The notes below the pieces were generated by a model. That model saw only the letters and a program-made list of their open reading frames with translations, did not search any database and was not told where the DNA came from. Shown here piece by piece: positions 8,279 to 16,898 of a stretch of 64,000 nt of DNA. Position 1 is the stretch's first letter; the number at the start of each line of letters is the position of its first letter. The stretch lies in NCBI GenBank assembly GCA_036960605.1, contig JBALXI010000014.1, forward strand, positions 1 through 64,000. Reading direction: 5' to 3'. The position numbers and the translations under genes were made by a program. Origin of the DNA: Oleispira sp036960605. GTDB lineage: Bacteria > Pseudomonadota > Gammaproteobacteria > Pseudomonadales > Oceanobacteraceae.

Positions 8279-8830
8279 ATGGCATTAGCACAGCAATCCA
8301 CATCGATTAGCGATTCTGACGTAACCATCGTCGGAAAAGTGACGACTGCTTTTGGTATTAAGGGTTGGGTAAAGATTCATTCTTTTACCGATCCAATGAA
8401 CGGCCTTCTGGATTATAAAAACTGGTTACTGAAAGTAAAAGGTCAGTGGCGTTTTTATAAAGTGAAAGAAGCCAAGCCCCAAGGTAAAGGCATAGTTGCA
8501 AAATTTGAAGGCATCGACGACCGTGATTTGGCTTTGGCATTAAGCCAAACCGATATCGCAGTGCGATCCACAGATTTGCCACAACTAGCAGAAGACGAAT
8601 TTTATTGGTCTCAGCTTGTTGGTTTGATCGTCGTTAATAAAAACGGTGAGTTATTGGGTAAAATCGATCACTTGTTCAACTCTGGCGCTCCTCACGACGT
8701 GATGAGTGTGAAGGGATATGAAGGCAGTCTTGACCAGCAAGACCGTCTGATTCCTTATGTTGATGCAGTGGTTGGGAAGATCGATCTGGATGCTGGTGAA
8801 ATGCAGGTTGATTGGGAAGCAGACTTTTAA
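8279..8830 (+). CDS. rimM: Ribosome maturation factor RimM
   Basis: A 183-residue 16S rRNA-processing factor that binds S19 in the 30S head. The N-terminal RimM barrel carries VTTAFGIKGWVKIHSFTDP (about 22-40) and the C-terminal PRC barrel carries EFYWSQLVGLIV and GAPHDVMSV, ending with DRLIPYVDAVV. It lies between rpsP and trmD in the classic operon, with GGGGAA ahead of the start. Confidence 0.96.
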   Translation: MALAQQSTSISDSDVTIVGKVTTAFGIKGWVKIHSFTDPMNGLLDYKNWLLKVKGQWRFYKVKEAKPQGKGIVAKFEGIDDRDLALALSQTDIAVRSTDLPQLAEDEFYWSQLVGLIVVNKNGELLGKIDHLFNSGAPHDVMSVKGYEGSLDQQDRLIPYVDAVVGKIDLDAGEMQVDWEADF

Positions 8831-8855
8831 TTAAGCCTGCTAGTGTGGTGAAACC

Positions 8856-9620
8856 ATGTGGTTTGGAGTGATAACACTGTTTCCTGAAATGATTCAACCT
8901 ATGACCCAATTGGGTGTAGTAGGTCGATCAGTGAGACAAGGTTTATTGAGTTTAAGTATCTGGAACCCTAGAGACTTTACTCATGATAAGCACCAAACAG
9001 TGGATGATCGTCCATATGGTGGTGGCCCAGGCATGTTGATGAAAATTCAACCGTTACGGGACGCGATCAATGCCGCTAAAGAAGCAGCCGGTGTTGTTGA
9101 AGGAGATACTGTAAAAGTTATTTACATGTCACCTCAAGGACGCAAGCTGGATCAAGCAGGAGTCGTTGAACTGGCTCAGCATGACAAACTTATTTTAGTA
9201 GCAGGACGGTACGAAGGCATCGATGAACGTTTAATCGAGGCCGAAATCGACGAAGAGTGGTCAATCGGCGATTTCGTACTCAGTGGTGGTGAATTACCCG
9301 CCATGACGTTATTAGATGCAGTAAGTAGACAAGTAGCGGGAGTTTTGGGGCACGAGTTATCGGCCGTACAAGACTCTTTTGCGGATGGTTTGCTAGACTG
9401 CCCACACTATACCCGCCCGGAAGAATTTGAAGGGCAAACGGTACCCAGCGTTTTGTTGAGTGGCAATCATAAGCTGATTCAACAATGGCGCCTGAAACAG
9501 TCCTTAGGACGTACCTGGCAACGACGACCAGACCTATTAGACAAGCTAGACTTAAACAACGAACAAGTTTCGTTATTAGAAGATTTTAAGCGTGAGTCAG
9601 AAGAACCTCACGATTATTAG
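8856..9620 (+). CDS. trmD: tRNA (guanine-N1-)-methyltransferase TrmD
   Basis: A 254-residue SPOUT-class enzyme that makes m1G37 in tRNA. It shows the deep-trefoil-knot S-adenosylmethionine site (LVAGRYEGIDERL, about 116-128, and WSIGDFVLSGGELPAM, about 136-151) and the N-terminal FGVITLFPEM. Length is normal. The stop lies eleven bases before rplS, consistent with cotranscription. Confidence 0.97.
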   Translation: MWFGVITLFPEMIQPMTQLGVVGRSVRQGLLSLSIWNPRDFTHDKHQTVDDRPYGGGPGMLMKIQPLRDAINAAKEAAGVVEGDTVKVIYMSPQGRKLDQAGVVELAQHDKLILVAGRYEGIDERLIEAEIDEEWSIGDFVLSGGELPAMTLLDAVSRQVAGVLGHELSAVQDSFADGLLDCPHYTRPEEFEGQTVPSVLLSGNHKLIQQWRLKQSLGRTWQRRPDLLDKLDLNNEQVSLLEDFKRESEEPHDY

Positions 9621-9630
9621 GGAGCGAGCA

Positions 9631-9996
9631 ATGAGCAATAGAAACGTAATCATTCAGCAAATCGAAGCAGAACAGCTTAAGAAAGATGTTCCAGATTTTG
9701 CACCAGGTGATACTTTAGTAGTTCAAGTTAAAGTTATCGAAGGCACTCGTGAGCGTCTACAGGCGTTCGAAGGTGTTGTAATTGGTAAGCGTAACCGCGG
9801 TGTTAACTCTGCGTTTACAGTACGTAAAATCTCCCATGGTGTGGGCGTTGAGCGTTCTTTCCAAACTCACAGCCGTTTAATCGATTCTATCGAAGTTAAG
9901 CGTCGCGGTGATGTACGTCAGGCTAAGCTTTACTACCTACGCGAGCGTAGCGGTAAGTCTGCACGTATTAAAGAGAAGTTGGTTAAAAAGGCGTAA
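9631..9996 (+). CDS. rplS: 50S ribosomal protein L19
   Basis: A 121-residue large-subunit protein with the L19 signature GVVIGKRNRGVNSAFTVRKI (about 48-67) and VERSFQTHS. The frame is open upstream, but ATG at 9631 with GGGAGCGAG ahead gives the family N-terminus MSNRNVIIQQIE. It is the last gene of the operon and is followed by a strong terminator. Confidence 0.97.
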   Translation: MSNRNVIIQQIEAEQLKKDVPDFAPGDTLVVQVKVIEGTRERLQAFEGVVIGKRNRGVNSAFTVRKISHGVGVERSFQTHSRLIDSIEVKRRGDVRQAKLYYLRERSGKSARIKEKLVKKA

Positions 9997-10038
9997 CTCT
10001 TTATTAAAGAGTGATGTGTTTTTAAGCAAATCTAAAAG

Positions 10039-10062
10039 AACGGGCCTTGTGCCCGTTTTTTT
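10039..10062 (+). terminator. Terminator of the rpsP-rplS operon
   Basis: AACGGGC and GCCCGTT around a CTTGT loop are followed by seven or more T residues. It lies 43 bases after the rplS stop. Confidence 0.9.
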
Positions 10063-10158
10063 ATGCCTGAAATTCTGTACACTGGCTGGAACTTATTGAG
10101 AGCTTTGTTCTCAAAGCATTAACACAATTTCATCTGTAAAGAACAGCGCGGAGATAGA

Positions 10159-10950
10159 ATGAGAATATTAGCGACCCTGTTGGCCGTTTTTGCGGTAGCG
10201 ACATCGAGTTTTGCTGAAGAAGCGACTCAAGCTGCTGTTGATGCAGCCGAGCAAAATAAGCAATTAAGCCTAAAAGTAGAAGCCCAAATTTCGCAATCAT
10301 TTGGCCAGCCGGTTAAAGTGAAAGAAGTGATTAACTTAGCGAATAAGCAAATAATCGAAGCGGTATTAGCCGACGGTTCTTTGGTTCATCTAACGCCTGA
10401 TTTAACCCATATGGTTTATCGCGGTGAGTTGTATGAATTATTGCCTTTGAAGCCCAATAACATCACTAAAAACCGTAACAATATTAAGCGCGAAGGCTTA
10501 ATGGCGGCTTTAGATGATAAAGACCTCGTTATCTTTAAGGCAAAGGGCGAAGAGAAAGCCGTCATTAACGTTTTTACCGATATCGATTGCGGATACTGCC
10601 GCAAGTTACATGATGAAGTGGCCCGTTTAAATGATCTGGGCATCAGCGTGCGCTACCTCGCATACCCTCGATCAGGTGTTACTGATCGTCGTACTGGGCA
10701 ACTAACAGGCTCTTTCAAGAAAATTAAATCAGTATGGTGTGACGATAACCGTGCTGAAGCGATGACCGCGGCGAAGAAGAATCGCACGATTAAAGATAAT
10801 CTAGATTGTGATGCCCCTATTGCTGAGCATATCGCATTGGGCTATGAAGTGGGTGTCAGTGGTACTCCTGCTATCGTATTGCAAGATGGTCGTTTTATTG
10901 GTGGTTACATGGCTGCTGATGAACTAGCGAAGACGATTGGTGTAGAATAG
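10159..10950 (+). CDS. dsbC: Thiol:disulfide interchange protein DsbC
   Basis: A 263-residue periplasmic disulfide isomerase. A signal peptide (about 1-19, ending SSFA) precedes an N-terminal dimerisation domain (about 30-90). The C-terminal thioredoxin domain has the active site CGYC at 144-147 within FTDIDCGYCRKLH and the cis-proline loop SGTPAIVL. A second cysteine pair in the thioredoxin domain is also seen. GCGGAGATAGA precedes the ATG. Downstream of the rplS terminator it forms its own unit and is closed by its own hairpin. Confidence 0.94.
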   Translation: MRILATLLAVFAVATSSFAEEATQAAVDAAEQNKQLSLKVEAQISQSFGQPVKVKEVINLANKQIIEAVLADGSLVHLTPDLTHMVYRGELYELLPLKPNNITKNRNNIKREGLMAALDDKDLVIFKAKGEEKAVINVFTDIDCGYCRKLHDEVARLNDLGISVRYLAYPRSGVTDRRTGQLTGSFKKIKSVWCDDNRAEAMTAAKKNRTIKDNLDCDAPIAEHIALGYEVGVSGTPAIVLQDGRFIGGYMAADELAKTIGVE

Positions 10951-10999
10951 TAAAAAAAGTAAAGTACTAAATTTAACATTATTTATAATCTAAGTTATT

Positions 11000-11029
11000 A
11001 AACGGCTCATCATTTGATGGGCCGTTTTT
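11000..11029 (+). terminator. Terminator after dsbC
   Basis: AAACGGCTCATC pairs with GATGGGCCGTTT across a short ATTT loop with one mismatch and is followed by T residues. Confidence 0.85.
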
Positions 11030-11080
11030 ACAATATAACCACCCTCTCATTATTGTCGAGTTTGTGCCAGTATAAAGGCC

Positions 11081-11893
11081 TTGATTCCATATCTCTCAAC
11101 GATTCAGTTGAATATTCTGCTTCCTAGTTTCATGCCAATCGACAATTTGGTGTTTCATAGTTTTGGTCTTATGGTCAGTATAGGATTCATCTGTGCGACA
11201 GCTATTACCTGAAATTGAGCTGAGCGAGAGGAACTGGATAAAAAACTGTTAAAGCAATTTTTGTATGGGTAGTCTTCAGTGTCATTGTCGGAGGACATAT
11301 AGGTCACGGACTTTTTATTATCCTATAGAATATCTAAAAAATCCGATGTTATTTCTTGCTTTTAATCAGGGGTTGTCTTCTTTTGGGGGCTTTGAAACTT
11401 TTATAATAGTGCTTTTATGGTTTAAGTATCTCCGTAAAATTAATCTTCTCCCATATACTGATAATATGGCTTTTGGGCTCTAACTTACTTGGTTTATTGG
11501 TCGCTTGGGTTGCTCGTGAATTCATGAGTATCCTGGAAGTGCAACAGCTTTTTGGCTTGGCCGTTATTGTAGGCCTGTTGAAGGTTTTACTTTAGAGCTA
11601 CCTTCTTGGCTAGAGCGTATTCCAACGAACTATCGATTCAGCCATTGTATCGAGCAGGGCATAGCAAAAGTCGTTTCTTATTCAGATAAAGTAACCCATG
11701 ACTATCAGGGAGTTATTTCAGTTCATGATGCGGGCATGTATGAAATGTTTTACGCTTTGATATTAGTTATCGAATGCTGGATAAGAAACCGCGACCAGAT
11801 GGTTTCTTATTTCTACCTATATATTTCTTTTTAGAGTTTTTACGTCCGCTAGAAGGTGGTGCTCGTTATTCAGGATTAATGCCTGCTCAGTAG
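11081..11893 (+). pseudogene. Decayed Lgt-like (prolipoprotein diacylglyceryl transferase family) gene
   Basis: Conceptual translation across three frames restores an Lgt-type membrane protein in the right order: PIDNLVFHSFGLMVSIGFI from 11135 (N-terminal motif), AEREELDKKLL, VGGHIGHGLF, FYYPIEYLKNPML, QGLSSFGG (compare Lgt's GMSFHGG), WFIGRLGC, HEYPGSATAFWLGRY, HDAGMYEMFYALILV and FLRPLEGGARYSGLMPAQ. In-frame stops occur at about 11210, 11216, 11481 and 11517, and frames shift near 11268, 11310 and 11770. The HEYPG/FLRP signature resembles the Lgt paralogue subfamily rather than housekeeping Lgt. No functional product is expected. Confidence 0.75.
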
Positions 11894-12106
11894 GGTTGTA
11901 TTATGCTACTGCACACTTTGTGCTTTCGGGATAGTATCTTATAAAAGACGTTATAATTTACAGGGTAGTACTCTAGGTCAATAGTGTGTATTAGGTTATT
12001 AATTGGACAGTTTGAGTCAATTCAGGTAGATTGTACTCAAATGTAAACCCTGCAATATCAAACATGGATTGGACAGTCGTCGAACTGCTCTATTAAAGGA
12101 AATTCA

Positions 12107-13756
12107 ATGAAACTTTTTAATAACCCTGATATTAAGTATCGGATATATGCTGCAATTTGTATTCTTATGAGTGGAGTAATATTTACTGGTTGTACACCAA
12201 AAGTCGACATTAGTATTACTGGTCCAGATGTGTGTGCGGTTGGTGATATATGCACTTATAGTGCGAATTATGAAATAATAGACTGGAGATCAAGTGGTGC
12301 AAATATTGTTACGGAAACTAGTACAGAGGTACAGATTAAACCAGCTGGAACTGAACAAGGCATTTTTCTCGGAGGAATCTGTAAACATGATTGTGCAGCG
12401 CCATTAGTAATTACTTGTTACAGAGCTTGTGATGTTCAGCCGAGATTTATTAATGTTGTCGCATCAATATCTCCACAAGTTACTTTAAATCTTAAGTTTA
12501 GAAATAACTCTCAAGACGATTTCCAACTTTATCAAAAGTCAAAGGCCAGTGAAGTAGTAGTCGGAACTGAAATAGAAATTGATGTTGCAATCAATGCTCC
12601 CGCGAATAATTCTGAGAGTGCCTCATTAGGGTACAGCTGGACGGGAAAGCTTACCACAAATGGTACCGTTGAGGATCTTGCTGAGCCTACTGAGATAGAG
12701 ACGATTGTTAGTAGTGCTAAAGGTAGCTTTACTGAGACTATAGCAGCTGCTGGAGATTATATTTATACATTGGCTATTACTGACGCGAATGAAAAAATAG
12801 TAAAGGCGCAAGTCGTTTTTCGAGCGGGCGCTGCTTCTGTAGAAAAGCCGTTTAATATTGATGTGGATGCCGGTAATGACCAGCAACTGACTCTGACTTC
12901 ACTTACCGAAAATGTTTCTGCAGCGTTATCTGCGAGTATCACTAATGTGGATAACCTTGAGTTAAGTTATCAATGGGCTATTAGTAATAAAGTTGAGGGA
13001 AGTTTACCGACGATTGCCGATGAAAATGCTCTTAGTACAACTTTTAGTACAGATAAAGCGGGTAGCTATGCGTTAACTTTAACGGCAAGCAAAGGTGATA
13101 AGAGCCAAAGTGATGTTATAAAAATAAATGTAATCGAAGATATTGGAGAAACTTTTAGCATTGTTGTTAATGCTGGTGTAGATCAAGCACATACTCTTAA
13201 TTCAGTAACCAAAAATGTAACTACAGCTCTATCAGCAAATATTACAAATACAGATAATATCGAGTTAATTTATCAATGGACTATCAATAGTCAAGTAGAA
13301 GGTAGTTCACCCGCTATCGCTGATGTGAGCATTCTTTCTACGACCTTTACTACGGATAAAGCGGGTAGCTATGAGTTAACTCTAACGGCAAGTAAGGGCG
13401 ATAATAGCGCGAGCGATAGCATGCTAATTGTTGTCAATCCAAACTTACCGCCTGTAGCTAATGCAGGGCCAGATCAAAATGAAGAACTACCTCCAGGAGG
13501 AGGTGGTGATAGCAGCTTTGTAGAAGTGGAGCTGTCTGCCACTGATAGTACTGACCCAGAAAATGCAGATTTAACCTTTAGCTGGGTTTTAACATCGTCT
13601 CCTGCTGAATTATTAAGTGACCTAGATAACCCAGCCAGCGAGTCTCCTTTATTAATGATAGGTGTTGCGGGTGATTATGTATTTGAGCTAACGGTTAATG
13701 ATGGTCTGCATAGTGATACTGACACAGTAACAGTGACTGTTTTAACTTTAGATTAA
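12107..13756 (+). CDS. Lipoprotein with tandem PKD-like domains
   Basis: A 549-residue protein with a lipoprotein signal peptide: a hydrophobic stretch at about 14-28 and lipobox FTGC. After a cysteine-rich segment (about 40-110) and a beta-rich domain come two near-duplicate beta-sandwich repeats (about 250-340 and 348-437; both contain TTF-TDKAGSY-LTLTASKGD). A third PKD/REJ-type domain starts PPVANAGPDQ (about 446-549). Such domains usually serve adhesion or binding at the surface. The function is unknown. It is followed by a terminator and a second lipoprotein gene. AAAGGAAA precedes the ATG. Confidence 0.8.
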   Translation: MKLFNNPDIKYRIYAAICILMSGVIFTGCTPKVDISITGPDVCAVGDICTYSANYEIIDWRSSGANIVTETSTEVQIKPAGTEQGIFLGGICKHDCAAPLVITCYRACDVQPRFINVVASISPQVTLNLKFRNNSQDDFQLYQKSKASEVVVGTEIEIDVAINAPANNSESASLGYSWTGKLTTNGTVEDLAEPTEIETIVSSAKGSFTETIAAAGDYIYTLAITDANEKIVKAQVVFRAGAASVEKPFNIDVDAGNDQQLTLTSLTENVSAALSASITNVDNLELSYQWAISNKVEGSLPTIADENALSTTFSTDKAGSYALTLTASKGDKSQSDVIKINVIEDIGETFSIVVNAGVDQAHTLNSVTKNVTTALSANITNTDNIELIYQWTINSQVEGSSPAIADVSILSTTFTTDKAGSYELTLTASKGDNSASDSMLIVVNPNLPPVANAGPDQNEELPPGGGGDSSFVEVELSATDSTDPENADLTFSWVLTSSPAELLSDLDNPASESPLLMIGVAGDYVFELTVNDGLHSDTDTVTVTVLTLD

Positions 13757-13768
13757 AATTCACCTTTC

Positions 13769-13798
13769 CCGGCAGCGTTAGAAAAGCTGCCGGTTTTC
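13769..13798 (+). terminator. Intergenic terminator/attenuator between two lipoprotein genes
   Basis: CCGGCAGC and GCTGCCGG form a perfect 8-bp stem around a 9-nt loop, followed by TTTTC. It either ends the PKD lipoprotein mRNA or lowers readthrough into the next gene. Confidence 0.75.
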
Positions 13799-13818
13799 TA
13801 GTAAATAAAGGAATACTT

Positions 13819-14604
13819 ATGCAAATTTTAAACATCAAGAAAGCATTGGCAATCATTATTGTTGGTATTATTGGACTATCTGGTTGCGCAAAAGAAAATT
13901 CAAGCAAGAAAGATGTTGAGCCGACATCTCTATCTAGTGCTACAGATCTTCTAAGTGAGCAGAACTGGAGCGGTGCAATAGAAATCCTAGGGGACCTTTA
14001 TACTGCTGATCCAAAAAGCCCTGAAGTGCAAATAGCCTTAGGTCGTGCCTATGCTGGTCAGGCAGGTATTAGCCAAGAACAGCTTATGACGTCACTAAAA
14101 ACGAGCGATGAAGATGGAAATGAAATTACTGAATTGTCCAGCGCCACAGTGAATTCATTTGTTAATTACTATAATGAATCTCAGTACCGGTCTCGTATTG
14201 CAAATGGGCGACAAGCAATTTTTTTATTAATGCCAGAAGATGGCGATATCAGTGAAATGACTGATGAAGATAAAGTGGAGTTGGGCTTAGCGGCGGCTGC
14301 GCAAAGTATTTTACTCTTAGGTAATGTAATAAAAGACACTAGCCTTGCGAGTAAAAGTAAAGAAGACATCGGTCAGTTGGTTGAAGCAAGTTTTGATGAT
14401 ATTAAAGAAGAATTGGAGCAACTAGCCACTGTGGTATCTGAAACACAATCTGAGATCGCTGGTAGCCTTGCTGATGGTGTAACTTCTAAAATTGCAGCAA
14501 CGATGGTACTTGATGATTTTTTCTCTGAAAATGGCTTTAATGATGGAGAAATTAGCTCAACTGAAGTTACTGAATTGTTGTTTAAGTTAGTGCCTGCAAG
14601 TTAA
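13819..14604 (+). CDS. Predicted lipoprotein with TPR-like N-terminal region
   Basis: A 261-residue protein with lipobox LSGC after a short hydrophobic signal. Residues about 38-75 (LLSEQNWSGAIEILGDLY, then DPKSPEVQIALGRAYAG) read as a tetratricopeptide hairpin; the rest is acidic and helical. No enzymatic motif was found. It lies 62 bases after the PKD lipoprotein gene with AAAGGAA before the ATG, so the two may form a cell-surface pair. The family is not recognised. Confidence 0.75.
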   Translation: MQILNIKKALAIIIVGIIGLSGCAKENSSKKDVEPTSLSSATDLLSEQNWSGAIEILGDLYTADPKSPEVQIALGRAYAGQAGISQEQLMTSLKTSDEDGNEITELSSATVNSFVNYYNESQYRSRIANGRQAIFLLMPEDGDISEMTDEDKVELGLAAAAQSILLLGNVIKDTSLASKSKEDIGQLVEASFDDIKEELEQLATVVSETQSEIAGSLADGVTSKIAATMVLDDFFSENGFNDGEISSTEVTELLFKLVPAS

Positions 14605-15700
14605 TCAGACGAATTAATTGTATGTAATATTTACTATTGCTGCATGGCTAGCCATATATTTGGATTAAATGTGGTTGGCCATAATCTTCAGTATTCAAAT
14701 CCTCATTGGCAGATATAATCATTTATCTCCTTTTTATCGCTAAGGTATTAGTTATACACAATATAAATAATACTATTGTCAAAAATATAGCCGACCCTCC
14801 CAAAAAATATTAATCTCATTCATACCTTGTTGAAAAACATAAGAAAAACTACTTCCTTTAGAATTATTATGGTCATGGAAATAGTGAAATAGTACTGCAG
14901 TATTTCAACTAATGAAAAGTTATCAACATACCTTGGTAAAAATTACTAAGGTAAGTACTCACTAATCCGCGAAGTCGTGCTTCACCATGGTTAGCAGGAT
15001 TGGTTGAAAGAAAGAGGAAAACCCTCTGAATAATTATTGACTGATCTCCCTTGAAATAAAAAGCTTCAAACTTTATTCACAAAACGAATTTCGCTAATTA
15101 TCGTTTTATTAAAAAGTGACTATAACCTTGCTGTTAGCCTATTGACTCTCGTAACACATTGAAATATATGAATATTTTGGCGTGTACAAAAAATGTACAA
15201 TCTGACAGGGGGCCTGATAACACGGGCTTCAAGGTACCTTTTAAAGAGTCTATCCACTAAGTTATCCACAGATTCTGTGGGTAACCAAAGGAGTCCAGTA
15301 GGCATGCGGGTTTGCTGGATATTGTGTCTAATGTAATAATTGCTGATAAAATCATTATTCTGATTGAACGAAATTATATTTAAATCTTCTGTCGTAATTT
15401 TCCTGTTATTCACAAGTAATTATTTTATATATTGATGCCTTTGTCAGTTCTGATTTTTTGTCATTAAATTGTCATCTAATATCTAAGAGCTTGAAAAATA
15501 ACGTTTTTTTATTTGTGCGAAAAATGGACGATCTGTTCTTAGCCCAGTATCCATGCACTCTAGCAATACTTATAAAAAACTTATGCAGGGTTTTATCCAC
15601 AGAAAATGTGAGTAAGTTATTTTATTACGGTATTCATTCGCGTTAAGCTAATGTAATAGTAAGGTTTATATTAAGAAATCGCTCTGAGTTAGAGGCAAGT
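14605..15700. other. 1.1-kb gene-free gap with DnaA-box cluster (oriC-, datA- or DARS-like)
   Basis: No convincing gene is present. Five exact TTATNCACA boxes lie on the plus strand at 14752, 15073, 15262, 15406 and 15593, and a one-mismatch box (TTATCAACA) is at 14920. The two TTATCCACA boxes are each followed, after exactly five bases, by an inverted near-box (TGTGGGTAA at 15276 and TGTGAGTAA at 15607). A very AT-rich stretch (about 15416-15515) and GATCTGTTCTTAG (15530-15542), close to the E. coli oriC 13-mers, lie between the last two boxes. Two TGTACA palindromes separated by AAAAA are at 15183-15199. Confidence 0.6.
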
Positions 15701-16111
15701 ATGTCGGCAGTCGTTAGGTTTAAAAATAAGGCGGTAAAGTGCCTGCTTCTCTTCGTGGGGTGGTTAAGCGTGGTATTGGGGGTAATAGGGATCTTCTTAC
15801 CGATTATGCCTACCACGCCTTTCCTATTATTAGCGGCCGCATGCTTTGTGCGCAGCTCACCCAAGTTTTATAACTGGCTTGTAGGGCATCCGCGATTAGG
15901 TAAGTACTTAGTGTATTACTTAGAAGGCAAGGGTATTCCGCTAAAAGCTAAAATATACACCATTGCCTTGATGGCGATTAGTATGAGTGTGACGAGTTAT
16001 ATTGTGCCACTGCTCGCTGTTAAGATTCTTCTTCCTCTGGTGGGGGTTCTGGTAGCTCTCTACATTGTTCGTCAACCAACACTCGATCTGTCGCCTGCAT
16101 CAAAGGAGTAG
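15701..16111 (+). CDS. DUF454 (YbaN-like) inner membrane protein
   Basis: A 136-residue small membrane protein. The family core GIFLPIMPTTPFLLLAAACFVRSSPKFYNWL (about 28-58; the central part is PTTPFLLLAAACF) is present, with about three to four transmembrane helices. The role is unknown. AGAGG lies before the ATG. Its last 92 bases overlap the 3' end of truC on the other strand, so both C-termini are encoded by the same DNA. Confidence 0.88.
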   Translation: MSAVVRFKNKAVKCLLLFVGWLSVVLGVIGIFLPIMPTTPFLLLAAACFVRSSPKFYNWLVGHPRLGKYLVYYLEGKGIPLKAKIYTIALMAISMSVTSYIVPLLAVKILLPLVGVLVALYIVRQPTLDLSPASKE

Positions 16112-16829
16112 GCAAGCTATTAAGCCAATCGAATCTTGCTAACAAGCCTTTCATTGGTTGATCTAGGCCAGCGTAGATATCCACTCTCTCACCACTATAA
16201 GGGTGCTCGAAGCTTAATTGCCAAGCATGCAGTAATAAGCGTCCGGCATCAAAATGATCACGGAAGTAGCGGCTATGACGGCCTTTACCATAGCGTGCAT
16301 CACCAATGATGGGATGGCTTACGTGTTTAAGGTGGCGACGAATCTGATGCTTACGCCCAGTTCTGGGCATTACCTCTACTAAGCAATAACGCGACTGTGG
16401 ATATTTATCAATCTCCACATCGATTTCTACGGTGGCTAATAATTTGAAATCTGTAATCGCTTCTTGCGCCGGCTTGATTCGTTCGTGTTTTGCGTGTTTA
16501 TCAACCGGAGGCACCATGGCATAGTCTAGGTGCAGTTCTTCTGGCATGTAGCCACGCGTGACGGCTAGATAGCGTTTCTCAACATCTCGCTGGCGCCACT
16601 GTTCGACCATCAAGCTGGCGGTTTCTGAATTTAATGCAAATAACAGCACTCCAGAGGTCGGTTTGTCTAAGCGATGAACTGGATAAACTCTTTGGCCTAA
16701 TTGATTCCGTAACAGCTGCAAAGCAAATAAGGTTTCATAGCGATCAATTTCACTGCGGTGAACCAGCAGACCAGAGGGTTTGTTGATTGCGACTAGATTT
16801 TCATCTAGGTATAAAATTTCCAGTTTCAT
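16020..16829 (-). CDS. truC: tRNA pseudouridine(65) synthase TruC
   Basis: A 269-residue RluA-superfamily pseudouridine synthase. The start LEILYLDENLVAINKPSG and the catalytic motif VYPVHRLDKPTSGVLLF (Asp about 55) are highly similar to E. coli TruC; RTGRKHQIRRHLKHVSHPIIGD is the second conserved block. It modifies U65 of tRNAs. The acidic proline-rich tail (LPEPPPEEEES) is encoded in the 92-bp overlap with the converging DUF454 gene and may be an extension gained through the overlap. Confidence 0.9.
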   Translation of the reverse strand: MKLEILYLDENLVAINKPSGLLVHRSEIDRYETLFALQLLRNQLGQRVYPVHRLDKPTSGVLLFALNSETASLMVEQWRQRDVEKRYLAVTRGYMPEELHLDYAMVPPVDKHAKHERIKPAQEAITDFKLLATVEIDVEIDKYPQSRYCLVEVMPRTGRKHQIRRHLKHVSHPIIGDARYGKGRHSRYFRDHFDAGRLLLHAWQLSFEHPYSGERVDIYAGLDQPMKGLLARFDWLNSLPTPLMQATDRVLVDEQCRELPEPPPEEEES

Positions 16830-16898
16830 TTGTCATCTAAATACATAAGAATGGTGGCAAAATTATAACAAGTTTTAACCTTCAATTTGGGGAAGAAA

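Noticed and set aside
11265..11483. 72-codon plus-strand frame
   Set aside because: It is one fragment of the decayed Lgt-like gene, not a separate gene.
15120..15413. 97-codon minus-strand frame in the DnaA-box gap
   Set aside because: No recognisable domain, no ribosome-binding site, and it covers DnaA boxes; more likely chance.
14605..15700. Plasmid or phage replication region
   Set aside because: No rep, par, integrase or phage gene is adjacent and the flanks are chromosomal core genes.
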